Assembly (NCBI GenBank): GCA_002723345.1
Contig: PBNV01000064.1
Coordinates: 1-35,626 of the forward strand
From: Rhodospirillaceae bacterium
GTDB lineage: Bacteria > Pseudomonadota > Alphaproteobacteria > Rhodospirillales > UBA2165
DNA: 35,626 bases
Direction of reading: 5' to 3'
The notes beneath the pieces are model-generated. The model saw only the letters and a list, made by a program, of their open reading frames with translations, was not told the origin of the DNA and made no database searches. Below are positions 15,772 to 24,067 of this stretch, one piece after another; the stretch's first letter is position 1; every line of letters starts with the position of its first letter. The translations under genes and the position numbers were made by a program.

Positions 15772-15985
15772 TGATTTAAAAACTAGGAAAAGCTCATAAG
15801 ATAATTGGAAATCCATGACGTTGAGAATTCCACCTCTGGTGTCTGGGAGGCCAATTGAGCTAATTACAGTCTCGTAGGGTGTTCTGGCTAACGCCCCGGA
15901 CCTGGCAAGATTCAGACTCCGCGTTTTTCATTTCTAATGCCTTCCCCTATCATGGGCTTCTAAACTCGCCAGTGGAGAGGCTAAT

Positions 15986-16852
15986 ATGATCTTAATCGTG
16001 GGACCGTCCGGCGCTGTTGGGTTGCCACTTATCCAGGAGCTTTTGCGAAAAAATGCGGAGGTCCGGGCGCTCTCGTCCAGCGATGTCTCTGCAGCACATC
16101 TGAGAGACTTGGGGGTGGCAGACGTAGTGCGGGGGGATTTTCGAAACACCAATGATGTGAAACGGGCGATGTCTGGGGTAGACAATGTGTGCCTTATTCC
16201 GCCCCGCTTTCAGGAGGATGAGCTGGACATCGGTAAACGCGTCGTGGATGCAGCGGTCGGTGAGGGAGTATCGCATTTTCTATTTAGTTCCGCTTATCAC
16301 GCGCAGATGGAGGATTTGGGGCACCATTGGCAAAAACTCCGTCTCGAAGAGTATTTGATAAACACGGACCTCAGAGTTTCTGTAGTTCAACCCTCCATGT
16401 TCATGCAGAATATTCGCGTAGAGTGGCCCAAGGTCCTTGAGACGGGACTTTATGCCAGGCCGTATTCGCCGGATAGTTTAATGAATGTCATTGATACCGG
16501 CGACCTGGCAGCAGCCATGGCCCGAATACTGCTCGAACCAGCATTCCAGGGAGCATCCTACGAACTATGCGGGGCTGACCTCCTCAGTCATACCCAAATG
16601 GCGGAAATCATCTCCGGCGAGTTGGGTCGTAAGGTAACGGCAGTGCAACGCGACCTCTCAGATTGGCAGGCTTGGGCGAGGGATCGTAACTGGACGGTCT
16701 ATGCCATCGATACCTATTCCGCCATGTGCCGACATTACGATACCCATGGCTACAAATACGGCAATGACATCATCCTCAAGGCCATACTTGGCCGACCCCC
16801 AACCACTTACCGTGAATTTATACGGCGGTTTGTGGCGGCCAATACGTCTTAA
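15986..16852 (+). CDS. NmrA-like NAD(P)-binding atypical SDR (second copy)
   Basis: This 288-residue protein starts MILIVGPSGAVGLPLIQELL, a GxxGxxG loop with Pro in place of the usual Gly. RGDFRNTNDV and VDNVCLIPPRF follow, then HFLFSSAYHAQM without a classical YxxxK. The C-terminal region (SLMNVIDTGDLAAAMARIL, SYELCGADLLSHTQMAEIIS) is typical of NmrA relatives. GAGAGG precedes the ATG. The 214 nt upstream contains no gene and no element I recognise. It is likely monocistronic; the substrate is unknown. Confidence 0.82.
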   Translation: MILIVGPSGAVGLPLIQELLRKNAEVRALSSSDVSAAHLRDLGVADVVRGDFRNTNDVKRAMSGVDNVCLIPPRFQEDELDIGKRVVDAAVGEGVSHFLFSSAYHAQMEDLGHHWQKLRLEEYLINTDLRVSVVQPSMFMQNIRVEWPKVLETGLYARPYSPDSLMNVIDTGDLAAAMARILLEPAFQGASYELCGADLLSHTQMAEIISGELGRKVTAVQRDLSDWQAWARDRNWTVYAIDTYSAMCRHYDTHGYKYGNDIILKAILGRPPTTYREFIRRFVAANTS

Positions 16853-16989
16853 CCCCTTATTCATATGGACACTATCCCATTCCCGAGTTTGGTCCTCCTG
16901 AACTCTTTGCGTCTGTCTCGGTTTCATCTTTGGTCAACAACTGAACAGTGCAACAATGAAAGTATGAGCGGCTATGGAGAAATTAGCGG

Positions 16990-17592
16990 ATGCCTCTGAG
17001 AAGGTTTTGTGCGCTATGTGTATTTGTATTATCTCCTATTTCGCCGCAGGCCGGCCATACGCACCCGCATATCTGGATCGACGTGGTCACGACATTCCAG
17101 TTCGAGGCGGGAAAAGTAAGGGCACTCAAGGTACGCTGGGCATTTGATCCATTTTTTAGTGCCGGCATTATAGGCGAATTTGACACGGACAAGAGCGGTA
17201 CATTCGATGCGGCGGAGACAGAGGTACTCCGCAAGGGAGCATTCGAAGCGACCTTGGAGGACAGTTACTTCACCCATGTGAAGATCAATGGTAAGCCCCT
17301 TCGGCTGACACGTGTGCAAAGTTACGCTGCTATGATTCAGCAAACCACCTTGGTAATGGAATTTGTGGCATATCTGCCGGAGCTGGTTGATCCGGCGGCT
17401 GATAAATTGACCGTCTCGGTGTTAGACAACACCTATTATGTGGACGTGGCTTTTGATAAAATAGACCCAGCCCGTTTTGCCGGTGAACAGGGGGGATTTT
17501 GCACGTTTCAGATTTCGAAGGATATGAAGAACCCAATTTATTTTAACTCTGTTTATCCTGACTTGATGGAACTCATATGCACCGGAGAATGA
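16990..17592 (+). CDS. DUF1007-family exported protein
   Basis: This 200-residue protein has a short signal peptide (about 1-22) and a mature start HTHPHIWIDV, the His-rich signature of DUF1007. EFDTDKSGTFDAAE (about 62-75) looks like an EF-hand-type calcium loop, also common in the family. DUF1007 proteins occur beside NicO-type nickel/cobalt or zinc exporters and are thought to be periplasmic metal-binding partners. The same pairing occurs here: the next gene starts 16 nt inside this one, so they are translationally coupled. Confidence 0.9.
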   Translation: MPLRRFCALCVFVLSPISPQAGHTHPHIWIDVVTTFQFEAGKVRALKVRWAFDPFFSAGIIGEFDTDKSGTFDAAETEVLRKGAFEATLEDSYFTHVKINGKPLRLTRVQSYAAMIQQTTLVMEFVAYLPELVDPAADKLTVSVLDNTYYVDVAFDKIDPARFAGEQGGFCTFQISKDMKNPIYFNSVYPDLMELICTGE

Positions 17593-18656
17593 TCCAGGTT
17601 ATTGCTACACTAGCGGTGGTAGTATGGTTGTCTCCAATGGCGAAAGCCTCTGGCGCAGGGGTCGTTCAGAGGGGGTTTTCTGTCGCGGACGGGCCCGCTC
17701 GCGACACCTTTGCGCAAATTAACCTCCGGCCATCAAAGCCGCCGTTGTACGAGGCCGACCCTGAGGCTGCTAGATCAACCGACGGTCCCGGGATATCCGG
17801 GGGTCTCGGGGAGCCTCAACTGCCCGGTTTTCTCTCCCAGAAGGTTCGGCGGGTAATCGATTTGCAGCGTCGCATGGTGCTAGGGCTGGGACGCTATATG
17901 GCGGATATTAGGGCCGGTGGTGGAGTGGGAGCACTCTGGGTAGGTATCTGGTTTGCATTCCTGTATGGCGCTGTGCATGCGGTCGGGCCCGGTCACGGCA
18001 AGATGGTTGTTGCCTCTTTTTTTGTTGGCAGGGAAGCCAAGCTGTGGCGGGGGGTTGCCATGGGATTTCAGATTGCTGTCACCCATGTGATCGCCGCCGT
18101 TCTTTTGGTGTGGCTTGTGGATATTTCGTTCCGACATTTTATCGGCGGATCACCAGCGGAGTCGCTTTGGATCCGTATGGTGAGCTTTGGCCTGATCGCC
18201 GCGATTGGTTTTTTCTTGCTGAGCCGCGCCGTTCGTAAGGCGTTTACGGCCGTCCGTTATGGCCTCCATCATCTTCATGCAACCGGTCACGACCATCATC
18301 ATCATGATCTTGGGCATCAGGGTTTGCTGGCCTTTGTAGCGGGCGCCGTGCCGTGTACTGGCGCAATCTTGGTTATGTTATTTGCGCTCGCTAACGGCAT
18401 GATTGGTACTGGGGTTATCCTAGTCGCTGCTATCAGTGTTGGCATGGCAATTACCATGTCTGCCTTTGGCGTCATTAGCATTCTGTTCCGGCGGCTCGTG
18501 ATTAACTTTTTGGGGGCTCCCAAGGGAAGAACCCAGGGAAAAGAGCGGCCAGAGGTTGCCATCGCCACGGCCGTTCTGGAGCATGCGGGCGCGCTGCTCA
18601 TACTGTTTATCGGCCTGTCTTTTTTCACTGCCACGTTTACCGAGTGGCGGCCATAG
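17577..18656 (+). CDS. NicO/RcnA-family nickel/cobalt (or other divalent metal) transporter
   Basis: This 359-residue protein has a signal-like N-terminus and a periplasmic linker of about 90 residues (IDLQRRMVLGLG). Six or so membrane segments follow. The first conserved motif is FLYGAVHAVGPGHGKMVV, whose HAxGPGHGK is diagnostic. A His-rich cytoplasmic loop (HHLHATGHDHHHHDLGHQG, about 222-242) resembles the metal-sensing loop of RcnA. GAVPCTGAILVML is the third conserved block. It exports or moves Ni, Co or Zn. It overlaps the DUF1007 gene by 16 nt. Confidence 0.93.
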   Translation: MHRRMIQVIATLAVVVWLSPMAKASGAGVVQRGFSVADGPARDTFAQINLRPSKPPLYEADPEAARSTDGPGISGGLGEPQLPGFLSQKVRRVIDLQRRMVLGLGRYMADIRAGGGVGALWVGIWFAFLYGAVHAVGPGHGKMVVASFFVGREAKLWRGVAMGFQIAVTHVIAAVLLVWLVDISFRHFIGGSPAESLWIRMVSFGLIAAIGFFLLSRAVRKAFTAVRYGLHHLHATGHDHHHHDLGHQGLLAFVAGAVPCTGAILVMLFALANGMIGTGVILVAAISVGMAITMSAFGVISILFRRLVINFLGAPKGRTQGKERPEVAIATAVLEHAGALLILFIGLSFFTATFTEWRP

Positions 18657-18706
18657 GTTTTCCGAAACCACATAGGTTATGTGTCTTGGCCGAAACCTCC
18701 ACTAAT

Positions 18707-18727
18707 GGTTCAGTTTCTGGCTGAACC
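18707..18727. repeat. Perfect 7-bp hairpin between nicO-like gene and tRNA-Ser
   Basis: GGTTCAG (18707-18713), a 7-nt loop and CTGAACC (18721-18727). It lies about 40 nt downstream of the 3' end of tRNA-Ser (minus strand) and 50 nt after the transporter stop (plus strand). It could end either transcript, but there is no T-run on either side. Confidence 0.4.
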
Positions 18728-18766
18728 CTGACGAAGTGGCAGCAGACCCACATAGGGGTTGGGATT

Positions 18767-18856
18767 TGGCGGTGAGGGTGGGATTCGAACCCACGAGACG
18801 CGTTAACGCCTGCCGGTTTTCAAGACCGGTGCCTTCAACCGCTCGGCCACCTCACC
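18767..18856 (-). tRNA. tRNA-Ser(TGA)
   Basis: On the minus strand the acceptor stem is GGTGAGG/CCTCACC, followed by discriminator G and an encoded CCA. The D-arm is GGCCGAGCGGTTGAAGG. The anticodon loop CTTGAAA lies between ACCGG and CCGG and has anticodon TGA. The long variable arm (AGGCGTTAACGCG region) is class II, as serine tRNAs need. The T-arm is GTGGGTTCGAATCCCAC. Total length is 90 nt including CCA. It reads codons UCA and UCG (UCN with modified U34). Confidence 0.97.
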
Positions 18857-18878
18857 GTCTTTGTTTCGAAGAACAGGA

Positions 18879-18908
18879 GTGATAGCCTGTTAGGAAGTTG
18901 GCGTCCAG
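18879..18908 (-). promoter_or_regulatory. Possible promoter of tRNA-Ser
   Basis: On the minus strand CTGGAC (close to the alphaproteobacterial CTTGAC -35) is followed after 18 nt by TATCAC. A start near 18872 would lie about 16 nt upstream of the tRNA. Confidence 0.35.
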
Positions 18909-19206
18909 AGGGGGGCACACTAGAAAACCCTGTCTCGCGGCAAATGGGAGACAGACGAAGAGAGGTTAAGTAGTCTTAACTGATTTTTTGGCAGTCCTTG
19001 GACAGTTTTTTAGGGGGCTTGGGCATGTTGCGGTAGGCGCTGGCGATTAGGGGTTGCAAGGTTGATAGGTGATGGTGCATCTGCCCGTATAGGGGTGTAT
19101 ACTGGGAAATCTAATCCGCTCATTGGAGAATATTATTTGTTATGCCCATGATATGCCACATGGCCATGTACCCTGTAACCTTGGCGTACGTTGAGAAGTC
19201 GGATCT
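18909..19206. other. Gene-free stretch upstream of the GT2 gene
   Basis: No coding frame is convincing. The only notable element is a perfect hairpin GTTAAG-TAGT-CTTAAC (18965-18970 and 18975-18980) followed by TGATTTTTT on the plus strand. It is terminator-like but with an AT-rich stem, so it could equally be a regulator site. Confidence 0.35.
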
Positions 19207-20004
19207 ATGACCGGTGAGCCTAACTATGGACCCAAGCTCTCCGCCCTAGTGGTTGCCCACAATGAAGAGGATGACCTTGAGACATGCCTGCGACATCTCC
19301 ATTTCGTGGATGAGATTGTAGTATTGCTGGACCGTTGCACTGATGGGTCCAAAGCAATAGCCGAGAAATTTGCTCATAAGATTATCGAGGGGGCCTGGGA
19401 GTTTGAGGGCGAGCGACGCAACACTGGGATTGATGCTTGTACGGGCCCCTGGATAATAGATGCGGATGCAGACGAGTGGATCAGTGACAGCCTTGCCGCT
19501 GAGATTCGCGAGACAATTGAGAACACGCCTTATGATATCTTTGACATTCCGGTACGCAATTACATTGGCGGACATTATGTTGCCCATGGCTGGGGCGGAG
19601 GCTCCTTTGGGAAGGTAAGCTATCTTGGACTCTATAAGACCTTCGCAAAGCGCTATGGAATGGGGCGTCATCACGCTCACGTGGAAGAGCGTGGCATCCG
19701 CGGCCCAGACTTAAAACAGCCACTCGATCATTATGTCGATAAAAGTTTGTCTCACACGCTTCGCCGCCTTGACCGCTATACAGACTACCGAGCGAAGGAC
19801 CTAGTGGACCAGGGTGAAATAGGCTACCTCGGCACGTATGTGCGCAAGCTTTTGTCGCGGTTTTACAAAGTGTACGTCCGGCGCAAGGCCTATAAGGAGG
19901 GCGGGTATGGATTCATTATTGCGCTCTGCGGCGCACTATATCCATTAGTCTCTCATATCAAAGCTGCCAATGAGGTGGGCCCCGCCAGTAAAAAATCTCA
20001 CTAA
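19207..20004 (+). CDS. Family 2 glycosyltransferase (WaaE/KdtX-like)
   Basis: This 265-residue protein has a GT-A fold: LSALVVAHNEEDDLETCLRHL at the start, DEIVVLLDRCTDGS, GERRNTGIDACTGPWIIDAD and the DADADEW metal motif (about 90-96). DHYVDKSLSHTLRRLDRYTD and a C-terminal amphipathic region with RKLLSRFYKVYVRRKAYKEG match the LPS-core beta-glucosyltransferases of the WaaE group. It should transfer a sugar from a nucleotide sugar to lipopolysaccharide core at the inner membrane. The 20 or so bases before the ATG hold only weak GGATC. No other LPS gene is adjacent. Confidence 0.87.
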   Translation: MTGEPNYGPKLSALVVAHNEEDDLETCLRHLHFVDEIVVLLDRCTDGSKAIAEKFAHKIIEGAWEFEGERRNTGIDACTGPWIIDADADEWISDSLAAEIRETIENTPYDIFDIPVRNYIGGHYVAHGWGGGSFGKVSYLGLYKTFAKRYGMGRHHAHVEERGIRGPDLKQPLDHYVDKSLSHTLRRLDRYTDYRAKDLVDQGEIGYLGTYVRKLLSRFYKVYVRRKAYKEGGYGFIIALCGALYPLVSHIKAANEVGPASKKSH

Positions 20005-20025
20005 GCCCTCACGATGGGTGTGGTA

Positions 20026-20035
20026 AGACCGGTCT
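20026..20035. repeat. 10-bp perfect palindrome in the gap before kynU
   Basis: AGACCGGTCT is self-complementary. It lies 22 nt after the glycosyltransferase stop and 227 nt before kynU. It is short enough to occur by chance. The rest of the 258-nt gap shows no gene. Confidence 0.25.
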
Positions 20036-20262
20036 GTTTGTTTCCGGTTTCGAAGGGCCCTAAGTCTCGTCCAAGCCCACCATCTCTCTGAGAAATCCAG
20101 CTCCCACGAGAACTTTTTCGGGAAATTGTTTGTTTTTACCCTATTAGGGCGTACCGTGATGGCTCGGTTATTGGGGTAACCTGACTGACAGAGCCGTCTC
20201 TGAAGATCATGGATCGGTTTTTGTTGATGCGATTTCTTTCTTTTAAGGAATAGTGTGTCTGC

Positions 20263-21495
20263 ATGGAGAGAATAGATTGTAAGGCGTTGGATGATGCTTG
20301 TCCGCTAGCCTGGACGCGAGAGCGTTTTGATCTTCCTGACGATCTTTTATATTTTGATGGGAATTCCCTTGGAGTTTTGCCGGCGGGTGCTGCGTCCGAT
20401 ATTGCGCAGACGGTAACGGAGGAATGGGGCCAAGGCCTCATAAGGGGCTGGCTAGAGGCCGATTGGTTCACACTTGCCCGTCGGGCGGGCGACGCTTTGG
20501 CACCGATTATTGGGGCTACCGAGGGAGAGGTGGTTCTTACAGACTCCACGTCTGTCAATATTTTTAAGCTCTGTGCTGCCCTAATGAAGCGATCTGCCAC
20601 GCGTAAGCATGTTTTGATGGAAAAAGATAATTTTCCCACCGACGGGTACATCCTAGAGGGTATTATCGATCTTTTGGGCCGCGGCCATGAGCTACAAATT
20701 GTGCCGAGAGCCGAAATCGAGTCAGCCCTCACTAAGAATACCGCCCTTGCCTTATTAACTCACGTGAATTACCGGACGGGCGAGATGTTCGATATGGCGG
20801 AGCTTACCCGGTCATGTCGGTCGGTGGGCGTGCCGGTAGTTTGGGATCTTTGCCATTCAGCGGGCGCGGTGCCGCTTCAGCTAAATGACTGGGATGTGGA
20901 TTATGCCGTCGGCTGCACGTACAAATTTCTAAATGGCGGGCCTGGGTCCACGTCATACGCTTACATATCCCGGTCGGCACTCGAGGGATTTTCACCGGTT
21001 ATCACAGGCTGGTTCAGCCACGCCAATCAGTTTGGTTTCGAGGAGGGGTATCGGGAAGCGGACAGTATCAACAAGATGCAGGTCGGCACCCCTCAAGTGT
21101 TATCGCTCCGAGGCGCTTTTAACGGGATCATGAGTTACACAAATGTGTCGATGGAGAGCGTGCGGGATAAATCCCTGAAATTATCTAGTCTATTTATTGA
21201 GCTGGCGGAGGAACGGCTTTCACATCATGGGTTTGACCTGGCCAGCCCGCGCGATGCAAAAAAGCGAGGCAGTCAGATCTCCTTTTACCACGATGAAGGC
21301 TACGCTATCTGTCAGGCGCTCATCGCGAGAAATGTCATACCTGATTACCGCGAGCCTCGTATCTTGAGGTTTGGGATTACGCCACTTTATATGCGGTATG
21401 TGGATGTCTGGGATTGTGTTGATATCATCGCAGACATTATGGAGGCTGGTTCCTGGAGAGCCTTCCGTTCGAGTCCTAAGAGTGCTGTTACCTAG
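20263..21495 (+). CDS. kynU: Kynureninase
   Basis: This 410-residue fold-type I PLP enzyme cleaves kynurenine to anthranilate and alanine (or 3-hydroxykynurenine to 3-hydroxyanthranilate). Family landmarks are YFDGNSLGVLP, STSVNIFKL, EKDNFPTDGYI, LLTHVNYRTGEMFDM, VVWDLCHSAGAVP with the cofactor-pairing Asp, and GCTYKFLNGGPGS with Lys221 as the PLP Schiff-base residue. GWFSHANQFGFEEGY and MQVGTPQVLSL follow. The length is normal. It heads a plus-strand series of catabolic genes, but the other kynurenine-pathway genes (kynA, kynB) are not in the window, so the substrate may come from elsewhere or differ. Confidence 0.95.
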   Translation: MERIDCKALDDACPLAWTRERFDLPDDLLYFDGNSLGVLPAGAASDIAQTVTEEWGQGLIRGWLEADWFTLARRAGDALAPIIGATEGEVVLTDSTSVNIFKLCAALMKRSATRKHVLMEKDNFPTDGYILEGIIDLLGRGHELQIVPRAEIESALTKNTALALLTHVNYRTGEMFDMAELTRSCRSVGVPVVWDLCHSAGAVPLQLNDWDVDYAVGCTYKFLNGGPGSTSYAYISRSALEGFSPVITGWFSHANQFGFEEGYREADSINKMQVGTPQVLSLRGAFNGIMSYTNVSMESVRDKSLKLSSLFIELAEERLSHHGFDLASPRDAKKRGSQISFYHDEGYAICQALIARNVIPDYREPRILRFGITPLYMRYVDVWDCVDIIADIMEAGSWRAFRSSPKSAVT

Positions 21496-21553
21496 TCCCG
21501 GAATCAAAGCGGTGATGCTTTAAACGCTAGGATCACCCCTATACAATTTGGCT

Positions 21554-23197
21554 ATGACTGAAACGCGCCAATCTGTTTTGATCGTCGGCGGTGGTCCCGT
21601 CGGCGTGAGCCTGGCCATGGAACTCGGCTGGCGGGGTATTCCATCTTTACTGGTCAATGAAAGACCAGGCACTTCGACGCATCCTAAAGGCAGTACTATC
21701 AATAGCCGCTCCCTTGAGCATATGCGCCGTATGGGATGTGCTGCTAAGATAAGGGCGGCCGGGTTACCGGACGACCATCCTACTGATAGCTGCTACGTGA
21801 CGCGACTGGCGGAGTGGGAATTAGGCCGAATTAATATGCCCAGTTCACGAGAAAAAACTGGAAATCCGGGTCCCTGGGGAGCGACCGAACTTACCCCGGA
21901 GCCCATTCACCGCTGCAATCAATTTTATTTTGAAGCAATCATGCGGGAGCATGCTGATGATTTTGAGCGTACGGACATGCGATATGCCTGGCGCCTTTCA
22001 TCCTTTGAAGATTTGGGAGACCATGTTCGTGCCGAAATCGAGGATATCCAGAGTGGCCAGACGGAAACAGTCATCGCGGACTATCTCGTCGGCTGTGACG
22101 GGGGCCAGGGGATGGTGCGCCGACAACTTGGCTTTACTTATGGTGGTCGGTCGAGCACGGGTGATCGCTTTTATGATGGCACCATGCTCTCCATCTACAT
22201 CCAAGCGCCGGAGATTTTTGACGTAATCAACATGCCTATAGCCTGGCATTACTGGACAATTAATCCCCGTGGACGTGTGGATTTCATAACCTTAGACGGG
22301 GCGGGCGAGTATGTTCTGCTAGCCGAAATTCCACCCGGCGTGCCTCTGGAAGATATCGATGTGGATGATATCGTTCAAAACGCGATCGGTGCAGATACGC
22401 CGTTCGATATCTTGTCGGTCCAGGAGTGGATGGCGGGCCTTGCCCTCGTTACCGATCACTATCAAAAAAATAGGGTGATTTTGGCAGGTGACTCTACTCA
22501 TCTCTTTACTCCGTCGGGGGGGTTCGGGTTCAATACAGGCATTGACGATACGGCCAATCTCGGCTGGAAGTTAGGCGCTGTTCTCGAAGGATGGGCGCCG
22601 GTGGAATTGCTGGACACCTACGAGATCGAACGGCGACCCATCGGCCTCCGAAACACATCTGCTTCGGGAGACTATGCCAACAAAATCGGCTCTTTAAGAT
22701 TTGCGGACTGGGTAGATGAGGACAGTGCAAGGGGTGCAGAGGCGCGACGTGATTTGGAGGCTGAATTACAGACCTTTAAAGAAGAGTTCGCGAGTTTAGG
22801 TGTCATACTTGGGGCGCGTTATGATGGTTCGCCGCTGATTGTTGCAGACGGCTCCACACCACCTCCGGATCACCGTGCGCAGTACACCCCTAGTGCCTGT
22901 CCTGGCGGGCGTGCGCCTCATTATTGGATTGGTAATAAGGTCTCGCTGTATGACCAACTCGGCCCATGGTTTACTCTCTTGCGGTTGGGATCGGATGCTC
23001 CTGAGGTCGGTGCATGGGAGGCAGCGTCCCGCGACTTGGGGGTTCCTCTTAGCATTTTGTGGGTTGAGGAACCAGGCATACGCGATCTCTACGAAGCCCC
23101 CTTGGCCCTTATCCGACCTGACCAACATGTTGCCTGGCGTGGCGAAAATGGCGAGGCCATAGAGATTTTAAAAACGGCTACCGGCAGGTCAGAATGA
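21554..23197 (+). CDS. Class A FAD-dependent aromatic monooxygenase (phenol hydroxylase/MhpA-like)
   Basis: This 547-residue flavoprotein has the FAD GxGxxG start (VLIVGGGPVGVSLAMEL, about 8-24), the middle FAD/NAD motif YLVGCDGGQGMVRRQLG, and the C-terminal GD motif ILAGDSTHLFTPSGGFGFN with D313. After this comes the thioredoxin-like C-terminal domain of the phenol-hydroxylase group (CPGGRAPHYW, SLYDQLGPWFTLLRLG, LIRPDQHVAWRG). It should hydroxylate an aromatic ring using NAD(P)H and O2. It begins 58 nt after kynU, and a hydroxylated anthranilate would be a natural product. The ATG is chosen over a TTG two codons earlier. Confidence 0.9.
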   Translation: MTETRQSVLIVGGGPVGVSLAMELGWRGIPSLLVNERPGTSTHPKGSTINSRSLEHMRRMGCAAKIRAAGLPDDHPTDSCYVTRLAEWELGRINMPSSREKTGNPGPWGATELTPEPIHRCNQFYFEAIMREHADDFERTDMRYAWRLSSFEDLGDHVRAEIEDIQSGQTETVIADYLVGCDGGQGMVRRQLGFTYGGRSSTGDRFYDGTMLSIYIQAPEIFDVINMPIAWHYWTINPRGRVDFITLDGAGEYVLLAEIPPGVPLEDIDVDDIVQNAIGADTPFDILSVQEWMAGLALVTDHYQKNRVILAGDSTHLFTPSGGFGFNTGIDDTANLGWKLGAVLEGWAPVELLDTYEIERRPIGLRNTSASGDYANKIGSLRFADWVDEDSARGAEARRDLEAELQTFKEEFASLGVILGARYDGSPLIVADGSTPPPDHRAQYTPSACPGGRAPHYWIGNKVSLYDQLGPWFTLLRLGSDAPEVGAWEAASRDLGVPLSILWVEEPGIRDLYEAPLALIRPDQHVAWRGENGEAIEILKTATGRSE

Positions 23198-23259
23198 ACT
23201 TTGCATTACCATCTCGGCGGGCTTTTACTCTAACCTCAGGACGGGAACATAAAACCAGT

Positions 23260-23298
23260 TATGTCTGTTTTGACATACGGGCTTTGAGGCGTTAATCC
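23260..23298 (+). promoter_or_regulatory. Possible promoter with an overlapping inverted repeat before the FAH gene
   Basis: TATGTC-TGTTTT-GACATA (23260-23265 and 23272-23277) overlaps a TTGACA box (23270-23275). A poor -10 (TTAATC/TAATCC) lies 16-17 nt further on. The 134-nt gap suggests that the FAH gene has its own control. Confidence 0.3.
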
Positions 23299-23331
23299 GC
23301 TGCAGTCTTTAAGAATACATGTTGGAATTGA

Positions 23332-24030
23332 ATGATGAAATATGCCATTCCGCCATTTGAGCAGGTTTCCATCGCAATTGAGGGTAGCGACGATCGGTTT
23401 CCCGTTCGTCGGATCTATTGTGTAGGGCGGAACTACCGCGCTCATGCCATCGAAATGGGAGCAGATCCAGACCGCGATCCGCCATTTTTCTTCATGAAGC
23501 CGGCGGACGCTATTGTTGAAAACGGTGCGACTATACCCTATCCCCCGCAAACCGAAAATCTGCACCATGAAATCGAGCTTGTGGCGGCTATCGGAGCAGG
23601 TGGTGCGGACATCTCAGTAGCTGATGCGCTTAATCATGTATGGGGATACGGCGTTGGCATCGACCTGACCCGCAGGGACATCCAGAACAAGGCGAAGGAA
23701 ATGGGGCGTCCCTGGGATATGGGGAAGGGATTTGACCAATCTGCGCCCTGTACTGCGCTGCATCCTGTGAGCGAGGTCGGGCATCCAGATACTGAGGAAT
23801 CCAGGAGTATCTGGATCAAGGTAAACGGCAAAATAAGGCAAGAAAGCACGCTTGACCACCATATTTGGAGCACGGCGGAAACCATTAGTTATTTATCGGG
23901 ACTGGTTACGTTGCAGGCCGGGGACCTGATTTATATGGGCACACCAGATGGAGTCGCGGCAGTGATGTCTGGTGACAAAATGGAAGGTCATATTGATGGT
24001 GTCGATGATCTCGTCGTCACAATTGCCTAA
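23332..24030 (+). CDS. Fumarylacetoacetate hydrolase-family protein (fumarylpyruvate/acylpyruvate hydrolase-like)
   Basis: This 232-residue single-domain FAH-fold protein has YCVGRNYRAHAIEMG (H38), then FFFMKPADAIV and the metal set E80, E82 (HHEIELVAAIG) and D111 (GYGVGIDLTRRDIQ). DKSF-type sequence is replaced by GKGFDQSAPCTAL, and the C-terminus has AGDLIYMGTPDGVAAVMSGD. Members split C-C bonds of acylpyruvates or decarboxylate oxaloacetate; the short form with the RRD helix resembles fumarylpyruvate hydrolases. Here it would act after ring cleavage. A second ATG one codon later is equally possible. Confidence 0.9.
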   Translation: MMKYAIPPFEQVSIAIEGSDDRFPVRRIYCVGRNYRAHAIEMGADPDRDPPFFFMKPADAIVENGATIPYPPQTENLHHEIELVAAIGAGGADISVADALNHVWGYGVGIDLTRRDIQNKAKEMGRPWDMGKGFDQSAPCTALHPVSEVGHPDTEESRSIWIKVNGKIRQESTLDHHIWSTAETISYLSGLVTLQAGDLIYMGTPDGVAAVMSGDKMEGHIDGVDDLVVTIA

Positions 24031-24067
24031 TTTTAAGAAAAAGTTGCTAACCCGCTGCAGGTAAGTC

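Noticed and set aside
18965..18989. GTTAAG/CTTAAC hairpin with T6 as a terminator
   Set aside because: No plus-strand gene precedes it other than across the tRNA on the opposite strand; kept only as a note in the gap entry.
20136..20732. 198-codon minus-strand frame
   Set aside because: It is antisense to the start of kynU, Ser/Arg-rich as antisense frames of coding DNA often are, and has no family resemblance.
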